Assembly: GCA_046597185.1 (NCBI GenBank)
Contig: JBKJLF010000423.1
Location: forward strand, 1-41,565
From: CAMBDR01 sp046597185
Lineage (GTDB): Bacteria; Pseudomonadota; Gammaproteobacteria; Burkholderiales; Burkholderiaceae_D
DNA length: 41,565 bases
Reading direction: 5' to 3'
Part shown: piece after piece, positions 1 through 9,055 of the stretch
Layout: every line of letters starts with the position of its first letter
How positions within the stretch are numbered: position 1 is the first letter of the stretch
The notes under the pieces: model-generated
The model's database searches: none
What the model was told of the DNA's origin: nothing
What the model saw: only the letters and a program-made list of their open reading frames with translations
Made by a program: the position numbers and the translations under genes

Positions 1-2617
1 CTTCTGCCTCTGCTGCCGCTTCTGCCGCTTCTGCCGCTTGCGCTTCTGCAACCGACTCGTCTTCCACGAAGAAGGCCCCGCCCTCTTTCACGCGTTCCGC
101 CGCTTTCACAATCGGCTTGGCACTACGCCCCGAACGACCATTGGCCTTGATTTCCTCAACCCAATCAAACATGGTATCGGCAGCATAAGTGAGCAAACCA
201 TACAACGGCTCCGTCCCGGCACGCGCTTCCGCCAGCCATGAATTCAAAACCTGCTCAATACTCGCCGCCGCTTCGCCAAATACATTCAAACCCACCATGC
301 GACTACTACCCTTCAAGGTGTGAAAGGAGCGCCGTAAGGTAGTGAGTAAATCCTGGTTGGTTGGATTGCGCCTGGACTCCGGTAAATTCTCGCGCACGAA
401 GGCCAATACTTCATCGGCCTCCATCATGAAAATTTCCAGCAATTCGGCATCCACTTCATCATCGGTTTCCGGTGCCGGCACGCTCGGTGCCACATGCATT
501 TGCGCCGCAGCCTGCTCTTCGGTTTTGAGTGATTGCGACAGCGTTGCCGCAAAATCCGGCTGATCCAACATGTCTATCGTTGCTTGCGCCCGCTCAATGG
601 CTTCGCGGTTATCCAACAGGGCCGCATCTTTGCGCACCTGTTGCAACGACGCTTTCAATTCCTGCTGCAATGCCAAATTATTCGGATCAGCCATCACGGA
701 AGCGGCCAACACTTCCGATTCCTGTTGATGTTTAATCAGCTCGGCTTCAACCGTCATCGCTTCCGCAGCCTGTCCGGCGTCAGCAAGACCAGGTGGCGGG
801 ACAACAGGCGCACTGCCAGCCGCCGGCATAAAGCCGGCATGCTCGGCACCTTCCATCTTCACTACTTCAATATTAATCGCCGCTTGCGACCCACCATGCT
901 CCAGCGGCAAGGCTTTAAACTCGCCTTTTTCAGCATCATAACCAAAGCGCCCTTTGGCAACTTCGCCACCTTGATTCAAGGCTTCGATGAAAAACCCTAA
1001 CGCGCCAATGTTTTGTGCTACCAATTGCATGGTCGCACGCCCATCCTCGCCCAGATCTTCCTCGGCGTTGGCGAAATTTTGCACGGCCTGACGTGTGTGT
1101 TGCACTGCCTGCACCGCGTCAAATTGATCCAATACCGACAAAGCACCGGAAACCTGATGCAAAGCCGGGTCGATTTGCGCCAAATTGGTTTTTTTACGCG
1201 CATCCAGAAAATATTCATCCAACACTTTTTCAACTTGGCGCAAATTCGCCTTCATCTCATTCACCAGGGCCAGCACGGTGTTGCGCTGCTGCGCCTGGCG
1301 CGACAATTCATCCATCCAATCTGCCGATGCGGTCGGTGTCTCACCCGCCACCAGCGACAATAAACGCGAAGCCAGTGCGTCAGCACGATGCGGGAAATCA
1401 TCCGGCAGGCGATTGATATTTTCCAGGCCATTTTCGATGAACAATAAGCTACGCGCAATCTCCAGGCCCAGTTCGCGGCTCAATTTTGCATTGGCAGCAT
1501 GGCGCGCAATACCATTGAGTTCACGCAATAATTTGGACAGCGGTGGCGCATTTAATTTGGAACTGGCGTCCACCAACACATCCAGCTCGGATTCAAACGA
1601 TGGCCATAGATTGGTGGCGTCGTCATCGGCGATGCGGCTCCAGGTATTTTTGGCCTTAGCCAGGCGTTCTTTGGCAACCATCAAGGCGTCATGGTCAACT
1701 TGACCGTAGCGCCGCTTTTCATAGTCCGGTGGCACCAAGCCATTGAGTTGGTACACTTCGCAAATCTGGCGCGCACGCGGGGACGGGTCTTTGGCCCTTG
1801 CTATAAAAAATAAGGCATCCCGTAACAGCCGCTCGGAAATACTGAAAGAGCCTTCCGCCAAGCGCCGAATTTGCAGATTAATCCGGCCAAACAATTGCTT
1901 GACATATAATTCACTGACCACTTGCCCTTGCACCACCACTTCAGCAAAACCATGCATGACCCACCAAAAGGCATGCACTTGCGGATTGCTTTGCACGTTT
2001 TCGACCGTGGCAATAATCTCCAGCAAAGGCGTCGCTTTATCGCCTTCAGCCGTTTTTAAGAATGGCAACAGGGAGCGTTCAAAGCGTTGCCGCAACTGGG
2101 TGTAATCCAGTGCTTCGCCACTGCGTGCCGTGCTCGGCAATTGTGGCCGAATCGCCAGATTGGGAAAAAACAAATCCGCAGGATGAATCCGTTCGGCACC
2201 GCGCACCTCCAATAAGGAGCGGTAATAGGGAAATAACCGTACTGGCTGTGGCTGGGCACCGGATAATAATTCTTCCAGATATTCGACCAGGGCTTGATAC
2301 GCATTACCGATGGCAGTGGCATATTCCTGGGTCAGTTGCAGTTGCCCACCCTTCAAACGATCGAGTAAATCTTCGACCGTTTCACTGATCATGGCCACGC
2401 CATCGACATCCACAATTTGAAACGCGCCATGGGCCTGATGCAAATACGATTTGGCATGCTGCAGCAGGGTCGATTGCCCAGCTTCATCCTGCCCCACCGC
2501 ATCAAACAGTGCGGTTTTGGACTTGTTCAAGCTTTCCCGGATTTCGCCGATTACCCACGACAAAGGACCCGTATCAAAATTAGATGCGCTCGGTACAGCA
2601 GAAAATTCTTTGGTCAT
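1..2617 (-). CDS. chpA: ChpA/PilL-type CheA-like histidine kinase, N-terminal part (partial at window edge)
   Basis: This is the N-terminal 872 residues of the CheA-like kinase of the Pil-Chp chemosensory pathway, which controls type IV pilus twitching. The frame is open from ATG at 2617 to the left edge, so the kinase core, CheW and receiver domains lie outside. Residues 1 to about 600 resemble the FimL-like N-terminal region of ChpA, with no obvious phosphoryl histidine. An Hpt domain follows with the signature SFHTLKGSSRMVG; its His is residue 766. It is followed by an Ala/Glu-rich low-complexity linker at the very edge, encoded by 9-bp repeats. A GAGG ribosome site sits about 5 bases before the ATG. 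It is the last visible gene of the operon after pilG, pilH, pilI and pilJ. The ChpA assignment rests on Hpt plus gene order; a simple CheA is unlikely because of the long N-terminus. Confidence 0.88.
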   Translation of the reverse strand, partial: MTKEFSAVPSASNFDTGPLSWVIGEIRESLNKSKTALFDAVGQDEAGQSTLLQHAKSYLHQAHGAFQIVDVDGVAMISETVEDLLDRLKGGQLQLTQEYATAIGNAYQALVEYLEELLSGAQPQPVRLFPYYRSLLEVRGAERIHPADLFFPNLAIRPQLPSTARSGEALDYTQLRQRFERSLLPFLKTAEGDKATPLLEIIATVENVQSNPQVHAFWWVMHGFAEVVVQGQVVSELYVKQLFGRINLQIRRLAEGSFSISERLLRDALFFIARAKDPSPRARQICEVYQLNGLVPPDYEKRRYGQVDHDALMVAKERLAKAKNTWSRIADDDATNLWPSFESELDVLVDASSKLNAPPLSKLLRELNGIARHAANAKLSRELGLEIARSLLFIENGLENINRLPDDFPHRADALASRLLSLVAGETPTASADWMDELSRQAQQRNTVLALVNEMKANLRQVEKVLDEYFLDARKKTNLAQIDPALHQVSGALSVLDQFDAVQAVQHTRQAVQNFANAEEDLGEDGRATMQLVAQNIGALGFFIEALNQGGEVAKGRFGYDAEKGEFKALPLEHGGSQAAINIEVVKMEGAEHAGFMPAAGSAPVVPPPGLADAGQAAEAMTVEAELIKHQQESEVLAASVMADPNNLALQQELKASLQQVRKDAALLDNREAIERAQATIDMLDQPDFAATLSQSLKTEEQAAAQMHVAPSVPAPETDDEVDAELLEIFMMEADEVLAFVRENLPESRRNPTNQDLLTTLRRSFHTLKGSSRMVGLNVFGEAAASIEQVLNSWLAEARAGTEPLYGLLTYAADTMFDWVEEIKANGRSGRSAKPIVKAAERVKEGGAFFVEDESVAEAQAAEAAEAAAEAE

Positions 2618-2634
2618 GCTTGCCTCGAAAATTC

Positions 2635-2668
2635 AAAAGGCGATAAACCTTCCGATAAGTCTATCGCC
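2635..2668 (-). terminator. Hairpin followed by T-rich run in the pilJ-chpA gap
   Basis: On the minus strand GGCGATA (2668-2662) pairs with TATCGCC (2645-2639), giving a 7-bp stem with a 16-nt loop, followed by TTTTGAATTTT. It stands between pilJ and chpA, about 20 bases before the chpA start codon. It could be a weak intrinsic terminator or attenuator that lowers chpA expression relative to pilJ. The long loop makes this tentative. Confidence 0.3.
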
Positions 2669-2739
2669 ATACGTCATTGCCCACGGGCTTTCAAACAACT
2701 GATTGCAAACACGTTGCCCGGGGTTGGCTACCCTCAATA

Positions 2740-5019
2740 TCAGGAAACGCGGAATCGCGATACCGAATTTTTTAACTCTTCTGCCAACATCGACAGTTTA
2801 TGAATGGATGATGCAGTTTGTTGCGTACCATGCTGGGTTTGCTCAGTCGCCATCAAAATGTGCTGGATGTTGGCCGCGACCCCGTTCGCTGAAGCCGCTT
2901 GCCGCTCCGCTGCCATGGAAATTTCTTGAATCAGTTCCGCCAAACGGTTCGAAACCCGGCTAATATCGGCCAAGGCCGCACCCGCCGCATCGGACAGTTT
3001 TGCTCCTTCAACCACACCCTGGGTTGATTTTTCCATAGCGGCTACCGCATCATGGGTATCCGTTTGAATGGTACGCACCAGCGCACCAATCTGCTTGGTC
3101 GCTTCACCGGAGCGTTCCGCCAGTCGCTGCACCTCTTCCGCAACCACTGAGAAGCCGCGCCCTGCTTCACCGGCTGATGCCGCCTGAATTGCCGCATTCA
3201 ACGCCAGCACGTTGGTTTGTTCGGTAATGTCTGAAATCAGTTCGGTAATTTCACCAATTTCCTGTGACGATTCACCCAGTCGCTTGATTCGTTTTGAAGT
3301 TTCCTGGATTTGCTCGCGAATTTCATCCATACCCTTAATCGCGTTTTCCATCGCAACCGAACCCTGTTCCGCTGCCGCCACCGACTGCCGCGCCACCTCG
3401 GCCGATTCATTGGCTGATTGCGACACATCGGTAATTTCTTTCGCCATGGTCAACACCGCATGGCTGGCCTCTTGAATTTCACGCGCCTGCTGTTGTGATG
3501 CATCCAGCAGATCGTTCGAAATCGTTTGCGCCTGGGTGGATGCACCCGTCACCTCTTCCGCTGTTTTGGTCACGCGGCCAACCAGTCCACGCAATTCTTC
3601 CACCGTGTAATTGACCGAGTCGGCAATCGCACCGGTAATATCTTCCGACACCGTCGCCTGCACCGTCAAATCACCATCCGCCACTTCCTGCAGTTCGTTC
3701 ATCAGGCGCAAAATAGCGGCCTGGTTTTGATCATTGGTGGCTTTCGCTTCTTCTTCCTTACGTTGCGCCAATAAGCGCTGCGCATCGGCTTCCTGCCGAC
3801 GCATATCCGCACCACGGGTACGATTACGACTGTCTTGCAACAGAACCACGGCAATACCGCCCGCCGTCAGCACCGCCAACAAGCCACTGCTCAACATCGC
3901 CCAAAACGACCAGTCGTTAGAATCTTGCTGGGCACGATAGGCTTTTTGCAGTTTGGTCAAGCTTTGCTTTAATTGCTCATTTTCATTAAACACCAATTGT
4001 TCAGATTGCTTTGCAGAAATAAATTTCTGCAAATTAGTCAGAATTTGAGAGATTAATTTTTGATAATCAGCAAACACCGTTTGCAGTTCAGTCAGGCGAT
4101 CACGGGTTTCCTGATCCTTGGTGACGGGCAAGCGCAATATTTCACTCCCATTCAAAAAACCATCGACGATATTACTAAAGGTGTTCGCGTCTTTACCCAA
4201 CAAGAATGCGGTTTCAGGGCTCACACCTTCGGGGGTTAAAAAGTCATTGGCGCTACGGCCCAAACGCTGGGTCAACATCGTCAACTGGCTGGAAGAGGAA
4301 ATTTCACGGGTGGTAGACTGACCGCCCAATTTCAAGGTATTAATCTGCGTCGTCAATTCTTCCAACTCCGGGGCCAGGGCTTTCATCCTGAGCATGGTAT
4401 TGCCGTAGCTGGTCAATTCAGGCTTCATACTTAAAACAATGGTCGCCGCATTATTTGAACTGGCCCAAACTTTTTCCACTTCATTTAACAGCACCTTCAA
4501 CGAGGCTTTGGGTGGACTGATTTCGCGTCCGTTATAATCCCCCCCTTTTTGCAACACTTTGAGTGCCGCATTAAATTGCTTCAAGCTCTCTTGCAACTGG
4601 GTAAATGCTTCGGTCTTACCCTGTAGCGCATTCGGGGTCGCTTTACCGATCCGTTGCGAGTGCATCAGTGCTTCTGATGCAATCTGGGTCTGTGTTGATG
4701 TCAAAATGCCATTGGTAGCATTCACCCACACAAAAAAGATACTTAACAACAAGGACACGCCTAACAGTATCAGCAGAAAACGAATCTGCTGCGCCAAAGG
4801 CATGCGGCCAATGAGCGGCAATTGAAAATCACCTCGCTCGCTGGCCACCACACCAGGCTTGGAGCCAACTTCAGCAGCAGGCTGCGATTCTGGCATTGGT
4901 ATCGCATCGACGACACCTGGCATGATGGTGGAAAGCCCACTCACCATGCCAGGATCCAGATCTTCGTCGACTGCATCCTTCTGATTGTCTATGGATGAAG
5001 ACGGGGATGTAAACGCCAT
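2740..5019 (-). CDS. pilJ: Type IV pilus methyl-accepting chemotaxis protein PilJ
   Basis: This is a 759-residue transmembrane chemoreceptor that feeds the Pil-Chp kinase. A roughly 75-residue cytoplasmic tail is followed by a first membrane helix (about 80-100, LLILLGVSLLLSIFFVW), a periplasmic PilJ sensor region (about 102-365) and a second helix (about 370-395). Then come a HAMP-like stretch and a long coiled-coil signalling domain, with the conserved hairpin tip around residue 610 (AGEAGRGFSVVAEEV). An upstream in-frame ATG at 5043 exists, but ATG at 5019 has AGGAG 8 bases ahead of it (ATTAGGAGATTTACA), so 5019 is chosen. It lies between pilI and chpA, and there is no pilK methyltransferase gene after it. 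Family and context agree well. Confidence 0.93.
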   Translation of the reverse strand: MAFTSPSSSIDNQKDAVDEDLDPGMVSGLSTIMPGVVDAIPMPESQPAAEVGSKPGVVASERGDFQLPLIGRMPLAQQIRFLLILLGVSLLLSIFFVWVNATNGILTSTQTQIASEALMHSQRIGKATPNALQGKTEAFTQLQESLKQFNAALKVLQKGGDYNGREISPPKASLKVLLNEVEKVWASSNNAATIVLSMKPELTSYGNTMLRMKALAPELEELTTQINTLKLGGQSTTREISSSSQLTMLTQRLGRSANDFLTPEGVSPETAFLLGKDANTFSNIVDGFLNGSEILRLPVTKDQETRDRLTELQTVFADYQKLISQILTNLQKFISAKQSEQLVFNENEQLKQSLTKLQKAYRAQQDSNDWSFWAMLSSGLLAVLTAGGIAVVLLQDSRNRTRGADMRRQEADAQRLLAQRKEEEAKATNDQNQAAILRLMNELQEVADGDLTVQATVSEDITGAIADSVNYTVEELRGLVGRVTKTAEEVTGASTQAQTISNDLLDASQQQAREIQEASHAVLTMAKEITDVSQSANESAEVARQSVAAAEQGSVAMENAIKGMDEIREQIQETSKRIKRLGESSQEIGEITELISDITEQTNVLALNAAIQAASAGEAGRGFSVVAEEVQRLAERSGEATKQIGALVRTIQTDTHDAVAAMEKSTQGVVEGAKLSDAAGAALADISRVSNRLAELIQEISMAAERQAASANGVAANIQHILMATEQTQHGTQQTASSIHKLSMLAEELKNSVSRFRVS

Positions 5020-5123
5020 TGTAAATCTCCTAATGTCCAACAAAACGAACCACCTGACAAGCCACTATCAGTGCCTGCTACCAAAACCTGGCCAAACCCG
5101 GCCAAACTTATAAACCAATAAAG

Positions 5124-5693
5124 CTATAAACCGACATGTAAAAACCGTGTGTCTTGCACCACCAAAGACAAATCCAGTTGTTGCCAAACTTGTGCCTCGC
5201 GATCACGGAAGCGATGGGTAACCCAACTCGGTCCCGGCGTTTCGGCATCTGGCAATAATTCCATTTCCATAATATTACGCAACCCCAGCACCCGTGAAAC
5301 CAACAAACCGCTATTAAACGATAAGGCTGGCGCAAACGCAATAATTCTGGCCCCGGCATTGAGTGGCGTGGGTGCCAAGCCTTGAAACCGGGCAAAATCG
5401 ATCACACTGATTAAATTACCCCGAATATTGGCCAAGCCCAGATACCAATCCTGCGTCAGTGGCACTGCCGTAATCGCGCCCACCGAAACGATTTCGCTGG
5501 CCTCGGTTAAATCGAGCAACCAACGCTGCGTGCCCACCACCACCCCCAGTTGACTGATACGCGCCTCAGTACCGCTCTTGGCAGCCTGCATACGCTCCAG
5601 CAACTGGGTTTGAAACTCGCGCATACGAATACGCCGGGCAGCAGAATCGGGTTTTCTAAGTACGCTCGGCGTTGATGTTGTCGAAAGTGTCAT
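5124..5693 (-). CDS. pilI: PilI, CheW-like coupling protein
   Basis: This 189-residue CheW-domain protein couples the PilJ receptor to the ChpA kinase. After a basic N-terminal stretch (about 1-40) the CheW fold runs from about residue 48 (GVVVGTQRWLLDLTEASEIV) through LANIRGNLISVIDFARF, the usual CheW core with the hydrophobic strands expected for its paired beta barrels. It begins 9 bases after the pilH stop codon and lies 104 bases before pilJ, so it is cotranscribed with them. CheW itself would look similar; the pilH-pilI-pilJ order makes it PilI. Confidence 0.9.
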   Translation of the reverse strand: MTLSTTSTPSVLRKPDSAARRIRMREFQTQLLERMQAAKSGTEARISQLGVVVGTQRWLLDLTEASEIVSVGAITAVPLTQDWYLGLANIRGNLISVIDFARFQGLAPTPLNAGARIIAFAPALSFNSGLLVSRVLGLRNIMEMELLPDAETPGPSWVTHRFRDREAQVWQQLDLSLVVQDTRFLHVGL

Positions 5694-5702
5694 AGGCTTG
5701 GC

Positions 5703-6068
5703 TTATCCGAGGGCGGCAATTTTCGCCATCAATTCTGCCGCATCAATCGGCTTCACCAAGTAGTCGCGCGCGCCTTGGCGCAACCCCCAAATCCGGTCGG
5801 TTTCCTGATTTTTACTGGTACAAATGAAAATGGGAATATCCTGCGTTTCCGCGTCACGGGTAATGGCACGCGTAATTTGGAAACCATTTTTACCTGGCAT
5901 CACCACATCCATTAAAATCAATTGTGGTTTGTCAATCTTAATTTTTTCCAACGCTTCTTCACCGTTTTCACAAATGGAAACGGTGAAGCCATTTTTCAGC
6001 AAGATCTCTTGCAAATGGTAACGCTCAGTTGGCGAGTCATCAACGATTAATACTTTTTTTATGGTCAT
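5703..6068 (-). CDS. pilH: PilH, CheY-like response regulator of twitching motility
   Basis: This is a 121-residue stand-alone receiver domain. It has the acidic pocket (LIVDDSP), the phospho-acceptor Asp in LILMDVVMPGKNGF, the switch Thr/Ser in ICTSKNQETD and the conserved Lys in YLVKP. No output domain is present. In Pseudomonas, PilH is the second CheY-like protein of Pil-Chp and antagonises or tunes the PilG output. The QETDRIWGLRQGARDYL stretch is typical of PilH. The gene lies 62 bases after pilG and 9 bases before pilI in one transcription unit. Confidence 0.92.
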   Translation of the reverse strand: MTIKKVLIVDDSPTERYHLQEILLKNGFTVSICENGEEALEKIKIDKPQLILMDVVMPGKNGFQITRAITRDAETQDIPIFICTSKNQETDRIWGLRQGARDYLVKPIDAAELMAKIAALG

Positions 6069-6130
6069 AATAAAACCTCAGCGTCGGTAATATAATTCAA
6101 TTAATGTTTTGTAAATTAAAATTTAACTGG

Positions 6131-6532
6131 TTATTTTGGAGATATGTTAGCAGTATGCTCACGCACCGTCTTAAGCAAGCTGTCTTTGGTAAATGGTTTG
6201 GTCAAATATTCATCTGACCCCACCATTGCCCCGCGCGCACGATCAAACAAGCCGTCTTTGGACGATAACATAACTACGGGCGTGGCATGGAATTTGGCAC
6301 TTTTTTTGATCAGGGCGCAGGTTTGGTAACCATCCAGACGCGGCATTAAAATATCGCAAAAAATGAGCGCCGGGTGATGATCATTGACTTTGGCCAGGGC
6401 ATCAAACCCATCATCGGCCAAAATCACCTGATACCCGGCCTGGCTTAAAAAGATTTGGGCCGAGCGCCGAATGGTGCTACTGTCATCAATCACCATGATT
6501 TTCAAGCTAGTGTTATCTTGCGCGGCAGTCAT
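6131..6532 (-). CDS. pilG: PilG, CheY-like response regulator of twitching motility
   Basis: This 133-residue single receiver domain is the first gene of the Pil-Chp operon. It shows the acidic pair in MVIDDSSTIRRSA, the phospho-acceptor Asp in LIFCDILMPRLDGYQTC, the switch Ser in MLSSKDG and the Lys in YLTKPF. PilG is phosphorylated by ChpA and promotes pilus extension and, in some species, cyclic AMP synthesis. The start at 6532 is supported by AGGA about 8 bases upstream. The 166-bp gap before it (to 6698) should hold the operon promoter, but I see no convincing sigma-70 pair there. Confidence 0.92.
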   Translation of the reverse strand: MTAAQDNTSLKIMVIDDSSTIRRSAQIFLSQAGYQVILADDGFDALAKVNDHHPALIFCDILMPRLDGYQTCALIKKSAKFHATPVVMLSSKDGLFDRARGAMVGSDEYLTKPFTKDSLLKTVREHTANISPK

Positions 6533-6698
6533 GACATCATCCTGAAAAAAAATTAATAAATCGGCTTGGAAGCACGGTGTTGGAATTGCAGAGAATGCAA
6601 TTGAGCCCCAAAATCATAGTGCCAATGCCGTCATTCTTCATACTTACATAAAGATACCCTAAGAATGGCTCACACAACTCGTTTGATGTGAAAAAAGT

Positions 6699-6902
6699 TC
6701 AAATTACTGTCATTTCAAAGTCTTCTTTGCGCGCGCCACAATCCGGGCAAGTCCAATTGGTTGGCACATCGGCCCATCTGGTACCGGGCGCGATGCCGTC
6801 ATCGGGTGCGCCAGCGGCTTCATCATAGACCCAACCACAAATCAGACACATCCAGGTGCATAAGGGGGCTGCGCTTGTTCCTTGATCCTTTTCTTGATTC
6901 AT
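6699..6902 (-). CDS. Rubredoxin
   Basis: This is a 67-residue one-iron electron carrier. Two Cys pairs, CLICGW and CPDCGARKEDFE, form the Fe(Cys)4 site, and the YDEAAGAPDDGIAPGTRW stretch between them is a textbook rubredoxin core. The frame could start earlier (6977 or 6920), but ATG at 6902 gives the usual length and has AAGGA about 10 bases upstream. It sits head-to-head with hemL and directly upstream of the pilG operon on the same strand, a neighbourhood I recall from betaproteobacteria. The electron partner cannot be told from sequence. Confidence 0.93.
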   Translation of the reverse strand: MNQEKDQGTSAAPLCTWMCLICGWVYDEAAGAPDDGIAPGTRWADVPTNWTCPDCGARKEDFEMTVI

Positions 6903-7001
6903 TTCTTCATGATCCTTCATTCGATGGAAAGCCAGACATCTTAATCGAAACGGGTTACAAAACGAAACATATGCCACAACAATACACCGTAGCGGCAGCT
7001 T

Positions 7002-7033
7002 TTAACATAAAAATGTGCAACACCGATTATAAT
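7002..7033 (+). promoter_or_regulatory. Candidate hemL promoter
   Basis: A perfect TATAAT -10 element lies at 7028-7033, 42 bases before the hemL ATG. The best upstream partner, TTAACA at 7002-7007, is weak and 20 bases away, which is longer than usual. The site lies in the divergent rubredoxin/hemL gap. It is a prediction from sequence only. Confidence 0.35.
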
Positions 7034-7075
7034 TCGCCTTCATTCCACCACTGCGATCGCACAAAGCTACCCATC

Positions 7076-8377
7076 ATGACAACCACACCAGCCTCTATCA
7101 ATGACAGTTTATTTGCCCGCGCCCAACTCACCACGCCAGGCGGGGTCAATTCGCCCGTGCGTGCATTTCGCTCGGTAGGCGGCACGCCACGCTTTATTAG
7201 TCGTGCCAACGGCCCTTATTTTTGGGACGTGAATGAAAAACGCTATATAGATTACATCGGTTCCTGGGGGCCGGCGATTGTCGGCCATGCGCATCCGCTT
7301 GTGGTGCAAGCGGTACAGGAAGCGGCGGCACGCGGCTTAAGCTTTGGCGCGCCCACGGAAGCCGAGGTGATTATGGCTGAAACTTTATGCAGCCTGATGC
7401 CATCAATTGAACAAGTTCGCTTGGTATCCTCTGGGACAGAAGCTACCATGAGCGCGCTACGTTTGGCACGTGGCGCAACCGGGCGCGATAAAATCGTCAA
7501 GTTTGAAGGTTGCTATCATGGCCATGCGGATTCGCTGCTGGTGAAGGCAGGCAGTGGTTTGCTGACCTTTGGCAACCCCACTTCCAAAGGGGTGCCGGAA
7601 GATTTTATTAAACACACGCTGGTGCTAAACTACAACGATTGCGCGCAATTGGAACAAGCGTTTCTGCAACACGGCACAGAACTGGCTTGTGTGATTGTGG
7701 AGCCGGTCGCAGGGAATATGAATCTGGTCAAAGCCACGCCGGAATTTTTACAAACCATGCGCCGCTTGTGTAGCGAATACGGCACAGTTTTGATTTTCGA
7801 TGAAGTGATGTGTGGCTTTCGCGTCGGCCTGGGTGGTGCGCAAGCGCTTTACAACATCCAGCCCGACCTCACTTGTTTGGGTAAAGTCATCGGCGGCGGT
7901 TTGCCGGTTGCCGCCTTTGGTGGGCGTGCCGATTTAATGGCCCATATGGCCCCCTTGGGCGCAGTCTATCAGGCAGGTACGCTCTCGGGCAACCCGGTTG
8001 CGGTGGCGGCAGGCTTGAGCACGCTGGCATTAATCCAGGCCCCGGATTTTTATACCCGGCTGGCCGCACAAACTGCCAAGCTGGCACAGGGCCTGAATGC
8101 TGCGGCGCAGCAGGCGGGCATCGTATTTTGTGCCGATGCCATTGGTGGCATGTTTGGTTTATATTTCAGCGCGCAAGTACCTGGCAATTACGCTGAAATG
8201 ATGGCGGGGAATAAAGAGCAATTTAATACCTTCTTCCATGCCATGTTGGATGAAGGCGTGTATTTTGCGCCGGCGGCTTTTGAAGCGGGTTTTGTTTCAG
8301 CGGCGCATGATGACGCGGTGATTGCAGAAACCATCGCGGCTGCGGCAAGGGTGTTTGCTCGTATGACAGCCGCGTAG
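7076..8377 (+). CDS. hemL: Glutamate-1-semialdehyde 2,1-aminomutase
   Basis: This 433-residue PLP enzyme converts glutamate-1-semialdehyde to 5-aminolevulinate in the C5 route to haem. It begins with the family hallmark FARAQLTTPGGVNSPVRAF, and carries SSGTEATMSALRLARGATGR (cofactor phosphate region), CYHGHADSLL, IFDEVMCGFRV (PLP-binding Asp) and LGKVIGGGLPVAAFGG, whose Lys forms the Schiff base. The length matches the family. The frame is open further upstream to 6761, but that part overlaps rubredoxin on the other strand; ATG at 7076 gives the conserved N-terminus. It is convergent with the next gene, with only 15 bases between them. It stands alone rather than in an operon. Confidence 0.96.
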   Translation: MTTTPASINDSLFARAQLTTPGGVNSPVRAFRSVGGTPRFISRANGPYFWDVNEKRYIDYIGSWGPAIVGHAHPLVVQAVQEAAARGLSFGAPTEAEVIMAETLCSLMPSIEQVRLVSSGTEATMSALRLARGATGRDKIVKFEGCYHGHADSLLVKAGSGLLTFGNPTSKGVPEDFIKHTLVLNYNDCAQLEQAFLQHGTELACVIVEPVAGNMNLVKATPEFLQTMRRLCSEYGTVLIFDEVMCGFRVGLGGAQALYNIQPDLTCLGKVIGGGLPVAAFGGRADLMAHMAPLGAVYQAGTLSGNPVAVAAGLSTLALIQAPDFYTRLAAQTAKLAQGLNAAAQQAGIVFCADAIGGMFGLYFSAQVPGNYAEMMAGNKEQFNTFFHAMLDEGVYFAPAAFEAGFVSAAHDDAVIAETIAAAARVFARMTAA

Positions 8378-8392
8378 ATAAAGCCAAATTCG

Positions 8393-8866
8393 TCAACTCA
8401 CTTCGCCACCAAAAAAGGCAATCAGATTATCGATATATTTTTCGATCATCTTTTCGTTTTCAGACAACACTAAAGGCGAGACGATGGCTTTCATCAATCC
8501 GGGGAAAGGCACGGTGAGTTCACCGTTGAGTTTTAACAACAGATGCGTCGATTTTTTCTTGTCGGTGATGACCCAGCTTCCGCTAATTAGCGCATTGCCT
8601 ACATCTTTAACGGGCGTCCAGACCACTGAACCTTTCTTCTTATCCGATACATATTTCGATGCATAGACCGTTTGAATATACGCTTTTGCGATACCAATTT
8701 TTTCCATTTCCCAGCGATAACAGCCGTCGCCCAAGTCTATCAAGGCGGCGAGTTTGGGGAAATGGCCTGACGACTTTGGCACGTTGGCCAATTCATCAAA
8801 TACATCGGCATACTTCGCCTTGACTTCAAATTCATACGACAGATCAAACGGAACATTAATGGCCAT
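8393..8866 (-). CDS. SRPBCC (START/Bet v1-like) family protein
   Basis: This 157-residue soluble protein has the helix-grip pattern of the SRPBCC/polyketide-cyclase superfamily: an N-terminal strand and helix (FEVKAKYADVFDELANVPK), a run of antiparallel strands (YRWEMEKIGI, KGSVVWTPV, ALISGSWVIT) and a long C-terminal helix (NEKMIEKYIDNLIAFFGG). Such folds bind hydrophobic ligands or lipids; no catalytic residues can be named. GGAG lies 7 bases before the ATG (TTGGAGTAAATC). It is convergent with hemL and divergent from the PhoD gene. The function is unknown. Confidence 0.7.
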   Translation of the reverse strand: MAINVPFDLSYEFEVKAKYADVFDELANVPKSSGHFPKLAALIDLGDGCYRWEMEKIGIAKAYIQTVYASKYVSDKKKGSVVWTPVKDVGNALISGSWVITDKKKSTHLLLKLNGELTVPFPGLMKAIVSPLVLSENEKMIEKYIDNLIAFFGGEVS

Positions 8867-9055
8867 GATTTACTCCAATAAAAAAGGGAACAGTCTGTGC
8901 TCAATTTACCACCAGTGAGCGCGAAATTTCAAACCGATCTGATAATAAAAACCGAAATTGACCACAGCACTGGTTCAGCGATAGCAAATTTGTCATGATT
9001 GCGTCACAAGCAGTGGTTAAGCTGCGCCTGGTCTACCATGTTGATGAGGCAAGCC

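Noticed and set aside
1..60. Short tandem repeats as a CRISPR or satellite array
   Set aside because: They are 9-bp codon repeats encoding the Ala/Glu linker of ChpA.
6533..6698. Sigma-54 promoter before pilG (TTGGCAC near 6620-6640 on the minus strand)
   Set aside because: The -12 GC element is not at the required distance from the -24 GG.
6761..7075. Longer HemL starting at 6761
   Set aside because: It overlaps rubredoxin antisense and the promoter gap; conserved HemL sequence begins at 7076.
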